From Brachypodium distachyon (taxonomy: Eukaryota; Streptophyta; Magnoliopsida; Poales; Poaceae): a stretch of DNA of 64,000 bases. Location: positions 14,095,501-14,159,500 of the forward strand of contig NC_016131.3 of the NCBI RefSeq assembly GCF_000005505.3, read 5' to 3'. A program made the translations under genes and the position numbers. Position 1 is the stretch's first letter; each line of letters begins with the position of its first letter. The notes below the pieces were generated by a model that did no database searches, had not been told where the DNA came from, and worked only from the letters and a program-made list of their open reading frames with translations. This document shows, piece after piece, positions 24,425 through 42,600 of this stretch.

Positions 24425-26564
24425 TCACTCAAACGGTACATGGACCATTGACCAAGTAACTTCCACTCGGATCTTGTAAAGACCACAAGTAACTTCCTCC
24501 GCATCTGCACCTTTAATCCGTGGAGTGAACATAGAGATGCACCTGGAGATATTAACATTGAGATCACTACCACAGGCATCGATATTGAGTATCAAGATCT
24601 CATCTTCTGATACTGCTACCACACGACGAAATAGTTGGATGATTCCATCATCAGCAACAGCCATGCCACCACCAACATCACTGTCATACAATATGATATT
24701 GTTTGGAACATCCGTTGTGCAAGCAGTTCTGTTTCCACAAAAGACTTCAGGCCCGGAACGAATTTTGATCTCAAAAGTGCCTTCCAGTGCGTTTTTGACA
24801 TATGCACATACCAGTTGCACCTCACTAAGCCTGCCAGGAACAGTTCTTGTCGAAACCTTGGGGCTTCTAGCAAGCAATACATCAATCAATGCTTTGGTAA
24901 ATTGCCTGTCATTGCACTCTTCATCTTCCTTGATCTTCAGATTTATCTCAAAGAAAGCTTCACCAGTATAAAAAAGTCCTCTAGTTGGTCCAGCCAGAAT
25001 CAGATCTTCATTCTACAGAGAAGGGTACACAAGAATTAAGAAAGATGTTCCGTGAAGTACTACAACGACATTTTGTTGTGCGAATATTCACTTTCCTGGA
25101 AGAACACATGTCTCATATATCGGAAATACACACAGTAGTATCAGATAACTTCAAAATCACCCTAATGAATTTACACGATGCATATGGTAAATGTAGGTGG
25201 CATGCATGAATCACGGACACATTGACGAACAACTGGTAAACTATGGCAAAATCATGAAACAAAGAATGGTATTAGATTAAAGAGCACAGTGACAAAACTG
25301 AAGACAAATGACTAAGTGGCTAACATTTAATGACACCCAAGAAAGCACGCTACACCACTTTAAGTTTTTAAGGATAGAACAAGTAACAAGTTCTCAGGGA
25401 ATTGATTCTTCTACTCAACTTTAACACATTCCTAGATGCATAACTGCAAGATAAGCATACTACACCATTTTGTTGATAGAAGTAAATGCCAACTCTTCAT
25501 CAAATGTAATGTAGTGTGTCCTTTGTCTACCTTAGGTTGCACGCATATAAACAGTTAAACATTGAAGATCGAAACTCGAGTTGAACCCGTGATTGCTCGA
25601 TTAGCAGAGATGTCCACTTACCACTGGCAGTCCCTTTATACTAGATGAGTTTAAAATTAATTTTCCCGAGACTTTATGGCCAATTTGAGGTAACTGTCTC
25701 TATCTAGTTACCGGAGATGTCAGCGGCTTCCCAAACGCTTGGTTTTCTAGTATTAGATATTTAAGTTTGCCACTAATGATATGGTACAAGTCATGCATAC
25801 AGACAATGATGAGGTCAAATATACGATTTTCTACATAACTAAATGTTACCCTGCTTTTAGTAGGGATACAAATTTTCAGTTAACTGCTAAAGAAATTTGC
25901 AGATGTGCACAAGCAGAGAAAGGGAGTGAGATGTGGTGTTAGACCGTTCCTTCGAATACCTCTGACGAGATATGTTGGCAATTGATTCAGTCACGTCGGA
26001 AGATGTTGACGCATTTAAAATCTAGTCTGTCTCGGACTATCAGTCCCATACACACTGATAGGGTAGCCAACATCTGAGGACACTGTCTTCAGACAAAGCA
26101 CATTTAAAGAGTCACGCAACCTGTGATCATCTGGGATAATTGAATCCGTATGGCGCATAGGACCATATTGTGCTGACACAAAATAAAGTAAAGTTAGTTC
26201 AAAAAAAAAATTCTAAAGATTGGATGAGCTCAACAATTTATACTACTCAAGCACATGCACATTCTGAATTTCAGCTAAAGATCGAAGCTGGGCACGTACT
26301 CTCTACGTCAAGGTCGCTGGGGTCAACGAACCAGGCGCGGACGTAGGATCCGTGCCCCGTCTTGGGGTCGTGCTCGTAGTGCTTGTCTAACAGATCCATT
26401 CTCGCTTTATTCTTCGCCTCCTCCTCCGGCGTGGCGAACTCCCATGGCCACCTCTTCTTGGGCTTCGTGCTCTGCTGGCGGCGCTGCTCCTTCGCCGCGG
26501 AAGCCTCCTCCTCGTCCTCCTCGATGTACGCAGGAAGAACTTCGCCGTCTTCGTCCTCCGCCAT
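24425..26564 (-). pseudogene. DUF6598-domain protein gene, middle exon broken
   Basis: Exon 1 (26300-26564) encodes MAEDEDGEVLPAYIEEDEEE and a WPWEFATPEEEAKNKARMD segment typical of cereal DUF6598 proteins. Exon 2 (about 25930-26173) begins the DUF6598 domain with LNVLCLKTVSSDVGYPISVYG. Exon 3 (24425-25013) has DLILAGPTRGLF, IDVLLARSPKVSTRTVPGRL, IILYDSDVGGGMAV and a conserved C terminus. Exons 1 and 3 are intact. Exon 2 shows a two-base frame loss just after VYG and an in-frame TGA between RRD and INCQ, so the full protein cannot be made unless exon 2 is skipped or the assembly is wrong. The molecular function of DUF6598 is unknown; no enzyme domain accompanies it here. Confidence 0.72.
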
Positions 26565-27205
26565 GAGAACGAGATGGAAGCAAAGCGCGGCCGCCTCCGA
26601 GGCCTCACCAAACGGCGAGATAAACGCGGAAGGGAAGGGAAGGGTTTATACAGCCGTCAAGGAAAAGAGCGAGAGCTAATTGGGGAGGGGGGAGCACAAG
26701 CCTGACGGAGTCGAGCTCGCCGCTGTTGCCGCCGAGGTTGGGATTTCGGCCGGACGCCGGGATGATCTCCGCCGTGTGCTCCCTAAATTCCCTGACCATT
26801 GTGGACCTCGTGGGTCTCAAACCCTGGACTTTTCTTCCCCTGCTACCAAACTAGCCCATTGTGGACCTGCTCGATGAGCTTTCTGGGCCTTGTGGGCCGT
26901 TTTATAACCCATTGTGGAGGGCCCATAATTGTTTGAATTAACTTCTTTTTTTGTTGAATTCAGATGAATAACTTTTTTTTTTGTTGAATTCAGATGTTCT
27001 ACGGAGTAAAAAAAAACTAGTCAGATGAATAACTAGTTTGCTAACCACACCTTGCACACCGCAGCGGCAGATTAATGGGCATGTTTGCTCTAACCATTTG
27101 GCAAACATAATTGAAGTCACAATTTTGACAAAATAATAATAATGTCCATATAAAGCATGGATGACACCAATAACAAACTGTGGCAGATTAAAACAAAATG
27201 AGATA
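26565..27205. other. upstream region of the DUF6598 gene
   Basis: GGCCCA/TGGGCC-type motifs cluster at about 26850-26930 upstream of the minus-strand start, as in many plant promoters. A TTTTTGTTGAATTCAGATG direct repeat lies near 26950-27000. No other gene is seen. Confidence 0.35.
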
Positions 27206-27335
27206 CCCCCTCCGTCCAACAAAAATGTATCAACTTTGACTAAATTTGAATGCATTTATACACTAAGTCACATCTTACATTTAGATACGTCCAAATTTTG
27301 ACAAACTTGAGACATTTTTTGTTGGACAGAGAGAG
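27206..27335. mobile_element. Stowaway-type MITE, 130 bp
   Basis: Terminal inverted repeats CCTCCGTCCAACAAAAAATG-like on the left and its complement TTTTTTGTTGGACAGAGAG on the right, flanked by TA on both sides (27204-27205 and 27336-27337). No coding capacity. Such elements belong to the Tc1/mariner superfamily and are abundant near grass genes. Confidence 0.8.
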
Positions 27336-28273
27336 TAATAAAGTGTGTCAAGCTAGGCAAGTGTTGGCTATGAACCAAACATACCTAAAAACTTTAAGCC
27401 ACAAATCTGGGAATTTTTTTGACAAAAAATGTAATATCCATGCATGGGTCTACGGATAAAAGTGTCGCAAGTCACAACATTGATTTTGAACGACAAGGAG
27501 TCACCGACACAAATCAACAAGACGCTCATCATGCTCGTCCTGTAAGCGCCGAGACCTGTTTACGTCATACTGAAAAAATGTATCAATGCTCAGAACCGGC
27601 TTATGTTAATCCTGTCAGGCATTATCTCATGTATGCTAATTACAGAAAAAATCATCTCTTTATACGGGTGCCTTCATTTCATAAAGCACACCAGGTCAGC
27701 ATAGAAACAACAACTGCGCGAGCCCTCATAATCTTGTCAAAATGAAGGCATTCCAGTAAGTACAGCAAACAATATACAGGGGTATCCACAGAGCTGTCCA
27801 TAGGTTTGGACAGCAATATAACCACAGAAACCAATAAATGCGCTAGAACTAGCAGCAAAAAGGAAAACGACTATCATGATTACATGTATGTGCCCTTATT
27901 GGCAGAAGAGGAAAATGGTAAATGAATCTTTGCATCGAAAATCCTACCTAGCAATCTGGACAATTGGGCTTGACTTGTTAACACCGTCCTTACCTGCTAC
28001 CTGTGGTCTTCTGATTTGTGGTTGATCCCAGAATGCAGAAACCATCAAACAAACCTGTTCAATGCAATGAACAGATGGTGCTGAGTCTGCGCAATCCTGT
28101 CAGCACTTGGCACAGATTGCCAATGGCTGCAACTCTTCTCCTGTTCAGAAGCTGTGTTTTGTTGCACTGGTGCACAGTGCTTTTGGGGGCTACAGGCGTC
28201 CACTCAGCAGAAACAAATTTTAGTGGGTGTCAGCAACATGTTGTCGTTTGTTCTGATTTCGGGCTCAAGTGTG
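27336..28273. other. 3' flank of the GAUT7-like gene
   Basis: No coding region is recognised. The part adjoining 28273 is probably the 3' untranslated region of the minus-strand galacturonosyltransferase. Confidence 0.35.
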
Positions 28274-31200
28274 CTACGGATTTACATTGCATTCATCCAT
28301 GAATTGGTCTTCTCGAGTGAGATATCTCCTCCAGTACTTCCTGTAGTCTGGTATGCCTAACTCAAGCCAAGGTTTCATGTTGCCGTTGTAGTGCAGTGAT
28401 GCATAACTCCATGCAACCTCCTGCTCGATTCCGTAATCATATCCAAGCCCGGACAGCGTCAGATTCACATCAAGGGGATAAATGAGATGCCGAAAAGACA
28501 ACAAGCTTAAAGGGAAGGCTGCTGCTCGTAGAGATGCCTCATCCGTTCTCTTGACCTGCAACACAACCAGAATCGAAATAAACTATGCAGCGTGATAACC
28601 ATATGAAGCACCATGTAACAAATAATCAATTATTTGTTCAGAATGAGACTAGAAACAATACCAATGTAGCTGAACTTTAGCAGTACAACAACTAATGCAG
28701 CACCTATTGCTACCTATTTCATGCAAATTTTATTAGCCTGTATTTGGCACCACATGTGCACTGCCCAAATGTTCTTCCAGCCCCCCCCGCGCGCGCGCTA
28801 CCATTTTTTTTTCCATGTAGCATGAAATTAACTGTAAGAAGTCTACCAACCTGTTTCAGGAGTTGCAGGTAATTTTCTGTCACTTTATGCTTCCTCCATT
28901 TCTCCAAATTAATAACATTCACCCCAGACATCCATGCACATGATTTAGGATCATATTTTGTCTTACCCAATAGATTCCTCACTTGACCCAGCCTTACACC
29001 ACAAAATTGGACAGCACCATTTACCTTGTCCCCCATGTTAAGATTCCACAAGAAAGACAGATCACGTTGAATAACCACGTCGTCATCCAACACAATCACC
29101 TTCTTTAGATCCTTAAATATTTCTGGAATAAAGAAATGCGAATGACTGAACAGCGACAGGTATTCCATTCTTGCTTTCTCAGTGAGCTGCTCAGTGTCCC
29201 TGATGAGAACACGGAACTCCTCAGGCAAATACATCTCTCGCATACTATGCTTTGGTAACTTCTCTAAAATAGTTTCTTCATAGTTTATGACATGGAGAGC
29301 GGACTTTTTGTATGAATTTCTGGCAAACCAGTATTTCATTCCATAGAAATTTTGAGCATCAGTTAGGATATGAAAAACATTGTTTCCTGGATCCTACAAA
29401 AAGACCAACAGCGTCAGCAACGCTCAGCTTAGAAGATAAAGTGCAGACTAAATATTGTAAACAACTAAATATCACCCACATACCTTAGAATTGATCACTG
29501 TTGAGTTGATGACAACAGAAGCTGCAAGGACATTCTTAGATAGTATAACATAGTGCTTGTGGTTTGGGGTATTGAACTTGTGTGCCGAAGAAACATCTGA
29601 ATTCAATGAAGAGGATTTGAAATATTCTAATGTCAACCTCATAGAAAAACAATGGTGAGTTTTAGGCAATGTCTGAGCACCAAGATTGTACAGGAATGCA
29701 CTTTGCTTCATATGAAAATGAGCTTCATCCTCAGTCATGTCAAGTATCTGCAGAAGCTTCTTGTCAACGTTGTGACAATCCACAGTGCAAGACTTCGCTC
29801 TCGCTATAGTGTGCTCCATCTCCAATATCCTCTTGTTGATACTGAAATAATAGTAGAGCTGTCAACTGAATTATCGAATAGTAACTTCTATATTGATGGC
29901 TGGCAAAATTACTCATAGGTTAGCTCTGTATTTCTTCTTCAAATAAACACACAAAACTAAAATATATCAAAACCATCACCCCTGAGAAGCATCCAGAAAA
30001 TAACTTCCTTATTTACATGACATCCTGTTTCATTCTAATGTGTATTGATAAAAGATGGTACTAGCAAACTAGCCATTGTGAACCGAAACTTAAGATTAAC
30101 AATGCAATGAATTAAGAATGCACCAGAAAGCTTAAGCATTAAAATACAATTCTTACAACGATGGTAGATCAGCATCAACAGCGGATGCACTAAGAATCCT
30201 CTCATGGTCTTGTATGTTTTGCTTCATTTCCTGACTCAGTGCCTCCTGTCCTTCAAGTTTGGCAATGCTTGGATAGTATGAACGGGCCACAAATAATTGG
30301 TCTTTTAGCTTTTTCACAATGGAATCCTTCATCATTACTTTGTGTTCTGTGGACCAGAGGCAGTAGCTCCCGAATTCAAGTTGACAAGCCTTTGCATTTT
30401 CCACTTCATCTGCTTTAGCACCTCGGTCTCGTCTCTTTCTATCATTGGCAACTTCCTGAAAGCAATACATATATGTTATAGGCTTATGGCTACCTCTAGA
30501 CTTTGGCCGATGCGAAGGTCAGTGCGGAAGAAGAAATTGACTGGGGAAAATGATGTTATACTTCAAAAAATAGGTGGATCCAGTTCATTCGGCATTACAC
30601 TAGGATTAGCTTACCTAAGTATATTATCATAAGTTACATATATCAGTCCAACTAAAATGAAGGGCAATCATTGGACAATATGTTATATTATCATAAGTTA
30701 AACATCAATGCGAAGGTCTGCTTATATTGGATGAAAACTAACATCTGGAAATTCTAAGCTCCTGGACTCCTGGTACTACCATAGAACCCAAGAATTTCAT
30801 TTTCATTGACAGAACATGTTTAGAAATAAGCAGAAGTTGAAGTTGTTCTGAAATTAAAGCATAAATTTGAATGCAAGAAGCCATACACTTACTTGTCGAT
30901 TTGGTTCCATCACAGCCTTCGGTGGTTCAGTTCTTGGTACAGGAAGAACTGCGTATAAGTCAGAAGTAAAGATAAGCTACACAAACAACAGCGAACAGGA
31001 TAAAAGACCAATGCAGAAGGACTGCAACCTATAAAGCTTCCTCACAAAACGAATCGTATGCATAACTTGATCAAAGACCACTAGTGACAAATATATGGGG
31101 GGTCAAAAGATAGGGAACTTGTTTTAGCAACAACATCAAATATTAAATTGTATCTAATCTATAGAGTAAATCTTGGAAAACTGCGGGCAGAAAGAGGTAG

Positions 31201-32486
31201 AGACTGGAGAATAATCGAGTTAGCTCATGCACATCTAAGGCACATCAGATTATCAGAAAGCAAAAAAACCCGAAGAGCTAGGGGTCACATTGAATTTTTG
31301 GGATACTACTACTTGGCTCCGAGTAGCATCCAAACACCATTTTTTGCTATTAAGTACAAGATATCTTTGCAATCACATGGCCTATACTTAGCAACGATTT
31401 CATGATACCTCAAAAGCTTAGCGGAAAGGTCGAACTCAATTAGACAGCACTTTTGTTCTTTTACCATGCAGTACCTTTTGGTTTTGTGCTGGAAGGGGAA
31501 GGACGGCGATCAATTTGCTTAGGCTGCGGCAACACTCCACTGCTGCCATTGGAAATCTTCTTAGGTGCATCCTGAGAAGAAAAATAATTCGTGTGATGCA
31601 TTGCAGATGTAAGTTTGACAATTGTTGAAGTACTCTATGGCATATACATATTGTTTATCTCCCATCTTAAAGATGAATTTGAGTGTAAATCAAGTACAAA
31701 AACCACGACAAGAATTTAGGAACGGAGGGAGTATCATCTCCACAAAGCTAAAATTGCTTCGCATCCAAACCAGCCATCCTACAGAGTGACAAATACTGAA
31801 CTTCTAGTAGAACTATCACATCAGGGAGCATAAACAAGTGTTGACGAGAAGACATCACGAAGCCCCAATACAAGCTCGCCATTGACGGGAGACCAGTCAA
31901 AACTACAAAACAATCACCATCACGGGGAAAAAGGAGAAGCAACAGAAAACCTGTCTCACTCCACCACCGACAGGAAGTCGAATCACTGGATCCCTCCGCA
32001 CCACGCGATCGATGGAAGGCAAAACGACCTCCTAATCCAAACAGTAAAAAAAAATCAGCACGAATCACTCAGCCGTCTACGTCTGCGCCTCCTAAATACC
32101 TAATCCGTCAAACCCCAAAAAAACAGGTCGGAAAAAAAGGCGGAAAAACAGTGGCGCACCTGTCGGCGCCGCTCGTCCGTCGTCACGTCGTCTCCTGCAT
32201 CGCAAAACCAGAATCAGAGGAAAGGCGGTTAGTTAGCCACAATTTCGCGAAAACCGCAGAGCAGCCGGGGTACGGGGCCAGACGCCCAGATCCACCGGAA
32301 TCGCGCGCCCGCATTCGCGGAAGGGCGAGCCCTAGTCGGGGAGAAAAGGGGTAGCCGCCCGAGGAACGTACCGGAGGAGGAGGCGTGGTCGAAGAGGATG
32401 GCTAGGGGCACGAGGAGCGAGCAGAGGACGAGCGCCAGCACCGCCACGCGCGGGCCCCTCCGCCGCTGCGGCGGGGTCGCCTTCAT
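28274..32486 (-). CDS. GAUT7: GAUT7-like galacturonosyltransferase (GT8 family)
   Basis: Exons are 32372-32486, 32160-32194, 31951-32031, 31475-31571, 30893-30948, 30157-30455, 29484-29841, 28851-29393 and 28274-28555. They sum to 1866 nt, 621 aa, close to the 619 aa I recall for Arabidopsis GAUT7. The start MKATPPQ is the ATG just before a Golgi signal anchor (residues about 12-33); no upstream ATG is in frame nearby. The conserved stem has YCLWSTEHKVMMKDSIVKKL and KQNIQDHERILSASAVDADL. The GT8 domain has HILTDAQNFYGMKYWF, the DDD metal motif at about residue 450, and ends GIPDYRKYWRRYLT ... ECNV. GAUT7 anchors GAUT1 in the Golgi homogalacturonan synthase and is thought to be largely non-catalytic. 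Orthology to GAUT7 rather than another GAUT is by motif recall. Confidence 0.92.
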
Positions 32487-33237
32487 CGGCTCCCCTTCCT
32501 CTGCCGCCCAAGGCTCCCAGCAGCAGCAGCAGCGTCGTCGCAAGCCGCTCCTCTACTGATCATCGCAGTTGGGAATCCCAGTAGATGGAGTCAGCCGGCG
32601 CAGGCGACGCCGTGGAGGTGCTAGGGATTGCTTCGAACTCGACGGCGCCAGTCAGCAGTGCGGGTCGGGATTTGATCGGAGTGGCAAGGGTAGGGAAAGG
32701 GGGGTCTGGCCGTCTGGGGGAGCGGAGTGGAGTGGAGTCGGAGACGAGGAGGATGTGGCCGGCCTACTGTGGTGGGCCTCCGTGTGACTCATACCAACTC
32801 ACGCTCCTGGGCTGGGCTGGGCTGGGTTCCGAATATTTGCCAGGCCCTCCTTCTCTTTTTGAGTTTTTTCCCTAAAAAAACTCAAAAAAGAGAAAATGTA
32901 CTGCTTTACTGGACTTTTCGAGACCTTTGGGTAGAAAAAGAATTCATAGAACGCGTCCTTGATAGAATGTTGCACTTTCCCTTTCTTCGTACCTTGAGAT
33001 ACACGAGACAATCATTATCTACGAGATTTGTACAAGAAGGTTAAGCTTGAGGATTTTTTTTTGTCTAGTTTGTAACACAAGAATTCCAAAAGTACAACAT
33101 TTCTAGGTACTAACGGACCTGGCAGTTGCCTACGAAGATTAGCAAGTTGCCCCAACACTAACTTAACTTTTAAGTGCTCCGCGTAGATATATATACACAC
33201 CCATCAGGCCACGTGCAGGCCACGCTTTGTCAGCTGA
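32487..33237. promoter_or_regulatory. GAUT7 upstream region and RECQL2 3' flank
   Basis: The GC-rich 32490-32780 stretch is the 5' untranslated and promoter region of the GAUT7-like gene. A CTGGGCT tandem (about 32808-32826) and GTGGGCC (about 32772) resemble TGGGCY site II elements. The 32840-33237 part is AT-rich and lies beyond the RECQL2 stop. No gene is seen. Confidence 0.4.
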
Positions 33238-40652
<7,415 letters not shown>

Positions 40653-41499
40653 TGCGGCGCGGGGAGCTCCGCGCGCGAGGAAGATTGGTTTGGGGAATGG
40701 ATTGGATTGGATTTGGTGGCTTCGAGAGGAAGGAGGCGAGCGGAGGGAGAAGAAACGGAACGGAATGGAGAAGGGTTATAGTTTGCGGCGCTCTTTTATC
40801 GGTGTTCCCGCCAATTCGTTTCTTTTCTTCTGCTGTCTCAGCCCATTAGCTGGCCCGGCTTGGGCTACAGAGCATTCGTCTGGGCTTGTATGGGCCATAA
40901 ACGGGCCGAGTTTCCTGTGGCCCATATCCGCGATTGTAATGGACTCAGGAGGCGGCCTGCGGGGCCCTCTTTCCCGTTCGTATCCCGATCCATCCCCTCC
41001 CCCGAGATCCCACAGCGGCCATTTCTTGCTTCCCATGGAGAAAGTTTCGTCTATTGTGATAGAAGATGAGAATTTTGATTGAGCGAGCTGGGCCAAATTC
41101 AAGATCAATTTCTAGAGATGTTTATTTATTTTAAATATAAATGCTCGTAAGGAGATTTGTTCGACAATTCAGAATAGGTAGTATGATTTTGTATTATGTA
41201 AACGGGAAATTGTGTTGTCCCATTGCACACAAGGCGATATCATTGAGAAATATAGTTCATTCGACAATTTCATATTATGCCAACAATTGCCTTTGGAGCT
41301 CCATTGCACAAAAGGCGACATCATTGCCGTATAAGCATGTTCTCTAAAGGTGACATCACAGCATTTTAACAAGATTCAGACTTTCGGTAGGGTCACACAA
41401 GAATTATGTCAACGTTGAGTCTGGGTTAGGACTTGGTACCATCTTGTGTCCCAGCGCTCCATATTCCTACGCCATCCTAGATGCACGTACAATTTTATA
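40653..41499. other. RECQL2 upstream region
   Basis: Contains the RECQL2 5' untranslated region and promoter in its first 300 bases. A small inverted duplication near 41210-41340 repeats a TTGTGTTGTCCCATTGCACA-like phrase with a CATTGCACAAAAGGCGACATC-like phrase. No gene is recognised. Confidence 0.35.
40805..40925 (-). promoter_or_regulatory. E2F-like site and TGGGCY cluster upstream of RECQL2
   Basis: TTCCCGCCAA at 40805-40814 fits the E2F/DP consensus and lies about 150 bases upstream of the RECQL2 start. Between 40840 and 40925 there are six TGGGCC/TGGGCT (site II) motifs in either orientation. E2F and site II elements typically occur together in plant S-phase genes, which suits a replication and repair helicase. 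Binding is inferred from sequence only. Confidence 0.45.
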
Positions 41500-42253
41500 T
41501 TCCCTCCGTCTCATATTAAGTGTAGAAATATTACATGTATCTAGACGTATTTTTTTTTTGAAAAGGTAGTGCTATATTAATCAACAGGAATGTTCTTACA
41601 ATCATACGCTAACGAACGTTCAGCACAAGGCGGAACGCCCTCCCACACCACACCCCCACGGACTGAACTAATACAGAACTTAGCAATTTCATGAGCAACT
41701 CCGTTGTTAACGCGACTTGTGAACTTGAACTGAATGCCAGGATCGAAGGGGGCAAGGTGTCTAATTTCCTGAATGACAGGCCTTAGAGAAGATCTTGTCT
41801 CTGTAGGATCAAGCAGCGTTCGTAATAAGCCCCTGACAGTCGCTTTCGACGATGAGCAGTAGGGCACTGAAACCACGAACCCATTTGATGCCCTCTAAAC
41901 AGGCAAAACCCTCGGCCCATTCCGCCGACTGGCAGTCGTCGATAACATTCCAACTTGAGGCAATGACCGACCCTCTCTCATCGCGAACAACCGCACCCCA
42001 CGCAGCCTCTCCAGATATCGGTAAAAAAACTTGCATCAACGTTCAGTTTTGTCCACCCTGTGTCTGGTGGCTTCCACTCGGACGTTTGACGAGCTGTATT
42101 AAGATCAACAGCAGGCACAGGACCACCTAGAGACGATTTCCCTTTAATATCTGGTGCAGGAGACTTGTCCTTATCTGTCTAGACGTATTTTAGTATATAT
42201 AGATACGTCTATTTTTAGACAAATTCAAATCACTTAATATGGGACAGAGGGAG
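41500..42253. mobile_element. Stowaway-type MITE split by a LINE insertion
   Basis: The left part (41500-41553) starts TTCCCTCCGTCTCATATTAAG. The right part (42179-42253) ends CACTTAATATGGGACAGAGG then GAG, its inverted complement. The flanks are TA (41498-41499, 42254-42255). The intervening sequence is a LINE fragment bordered by a duplicated 14-mer, so the original MITE was about 115 bp. Confidence 0.82.
41554..42178 (-). mobile_element. 5'-truncated LINE with RNase H-like (RVT_3) remnant
   Basis: Read on the minus strand it encodes GEAAWGAVVRDERGSVIASS and, after a frame change near 41820, FTSRVNNGVAHEIAKF, the RNase H-like domain at the end of many plant LINEs. It finishes in poly-A, seen as the T run at 41550-41559. 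The duplicated flanks TCTAGACGTATTTT (41540-41553, 42179-42192) are target-site duplications from target-primed reverse transcription. It is non-functional because it is truncated and frameshifted. Confidence 0.82.
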
Positions 42254-42600
42254 TATGAGCCTAAAGTTCCGAACAAATATGCCCCATCTATACTGAGGAA
42301 CTGTAATTCAATATTTCTCATACATTTATGCCGTCCAGTTTTCTCAAGTAAATTTCTCACTTTTTTCAAGATGTTCAGACACGGCAAATGCGCACATTTA
42401 TATTCTAGTCCTACAAAGAGACCATACAATCTGACACTATACGTATGAACTTAGATTTCTACCGAGGACAATACAGCTACCATGATGGCTAGCTCAACTG
42501 GAATTCAGGCTCCCCGAAAAGATTAAAATAATCTAGAATTCAGGCTTGAAACTCCAATGACTTCTATGTTAGGTGGGGGGCAAAAGTCTGGAAGGCGACA

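Noticed and set aside
26271..26300. Extension of DUF6598 exon 1 to its in-frame stop
   Set aside because: The GTACGTG donor at 26293-26299 fits the family's exon border; the residues beyond it are not conserved.
32487..32543. Upstream extension of the GAUT7 start (Cys-rich)
   Set aside because: The extension begins at TTG rather than ATG; the ATG at 32486 lies just before the signal anchor and gives the expected length.
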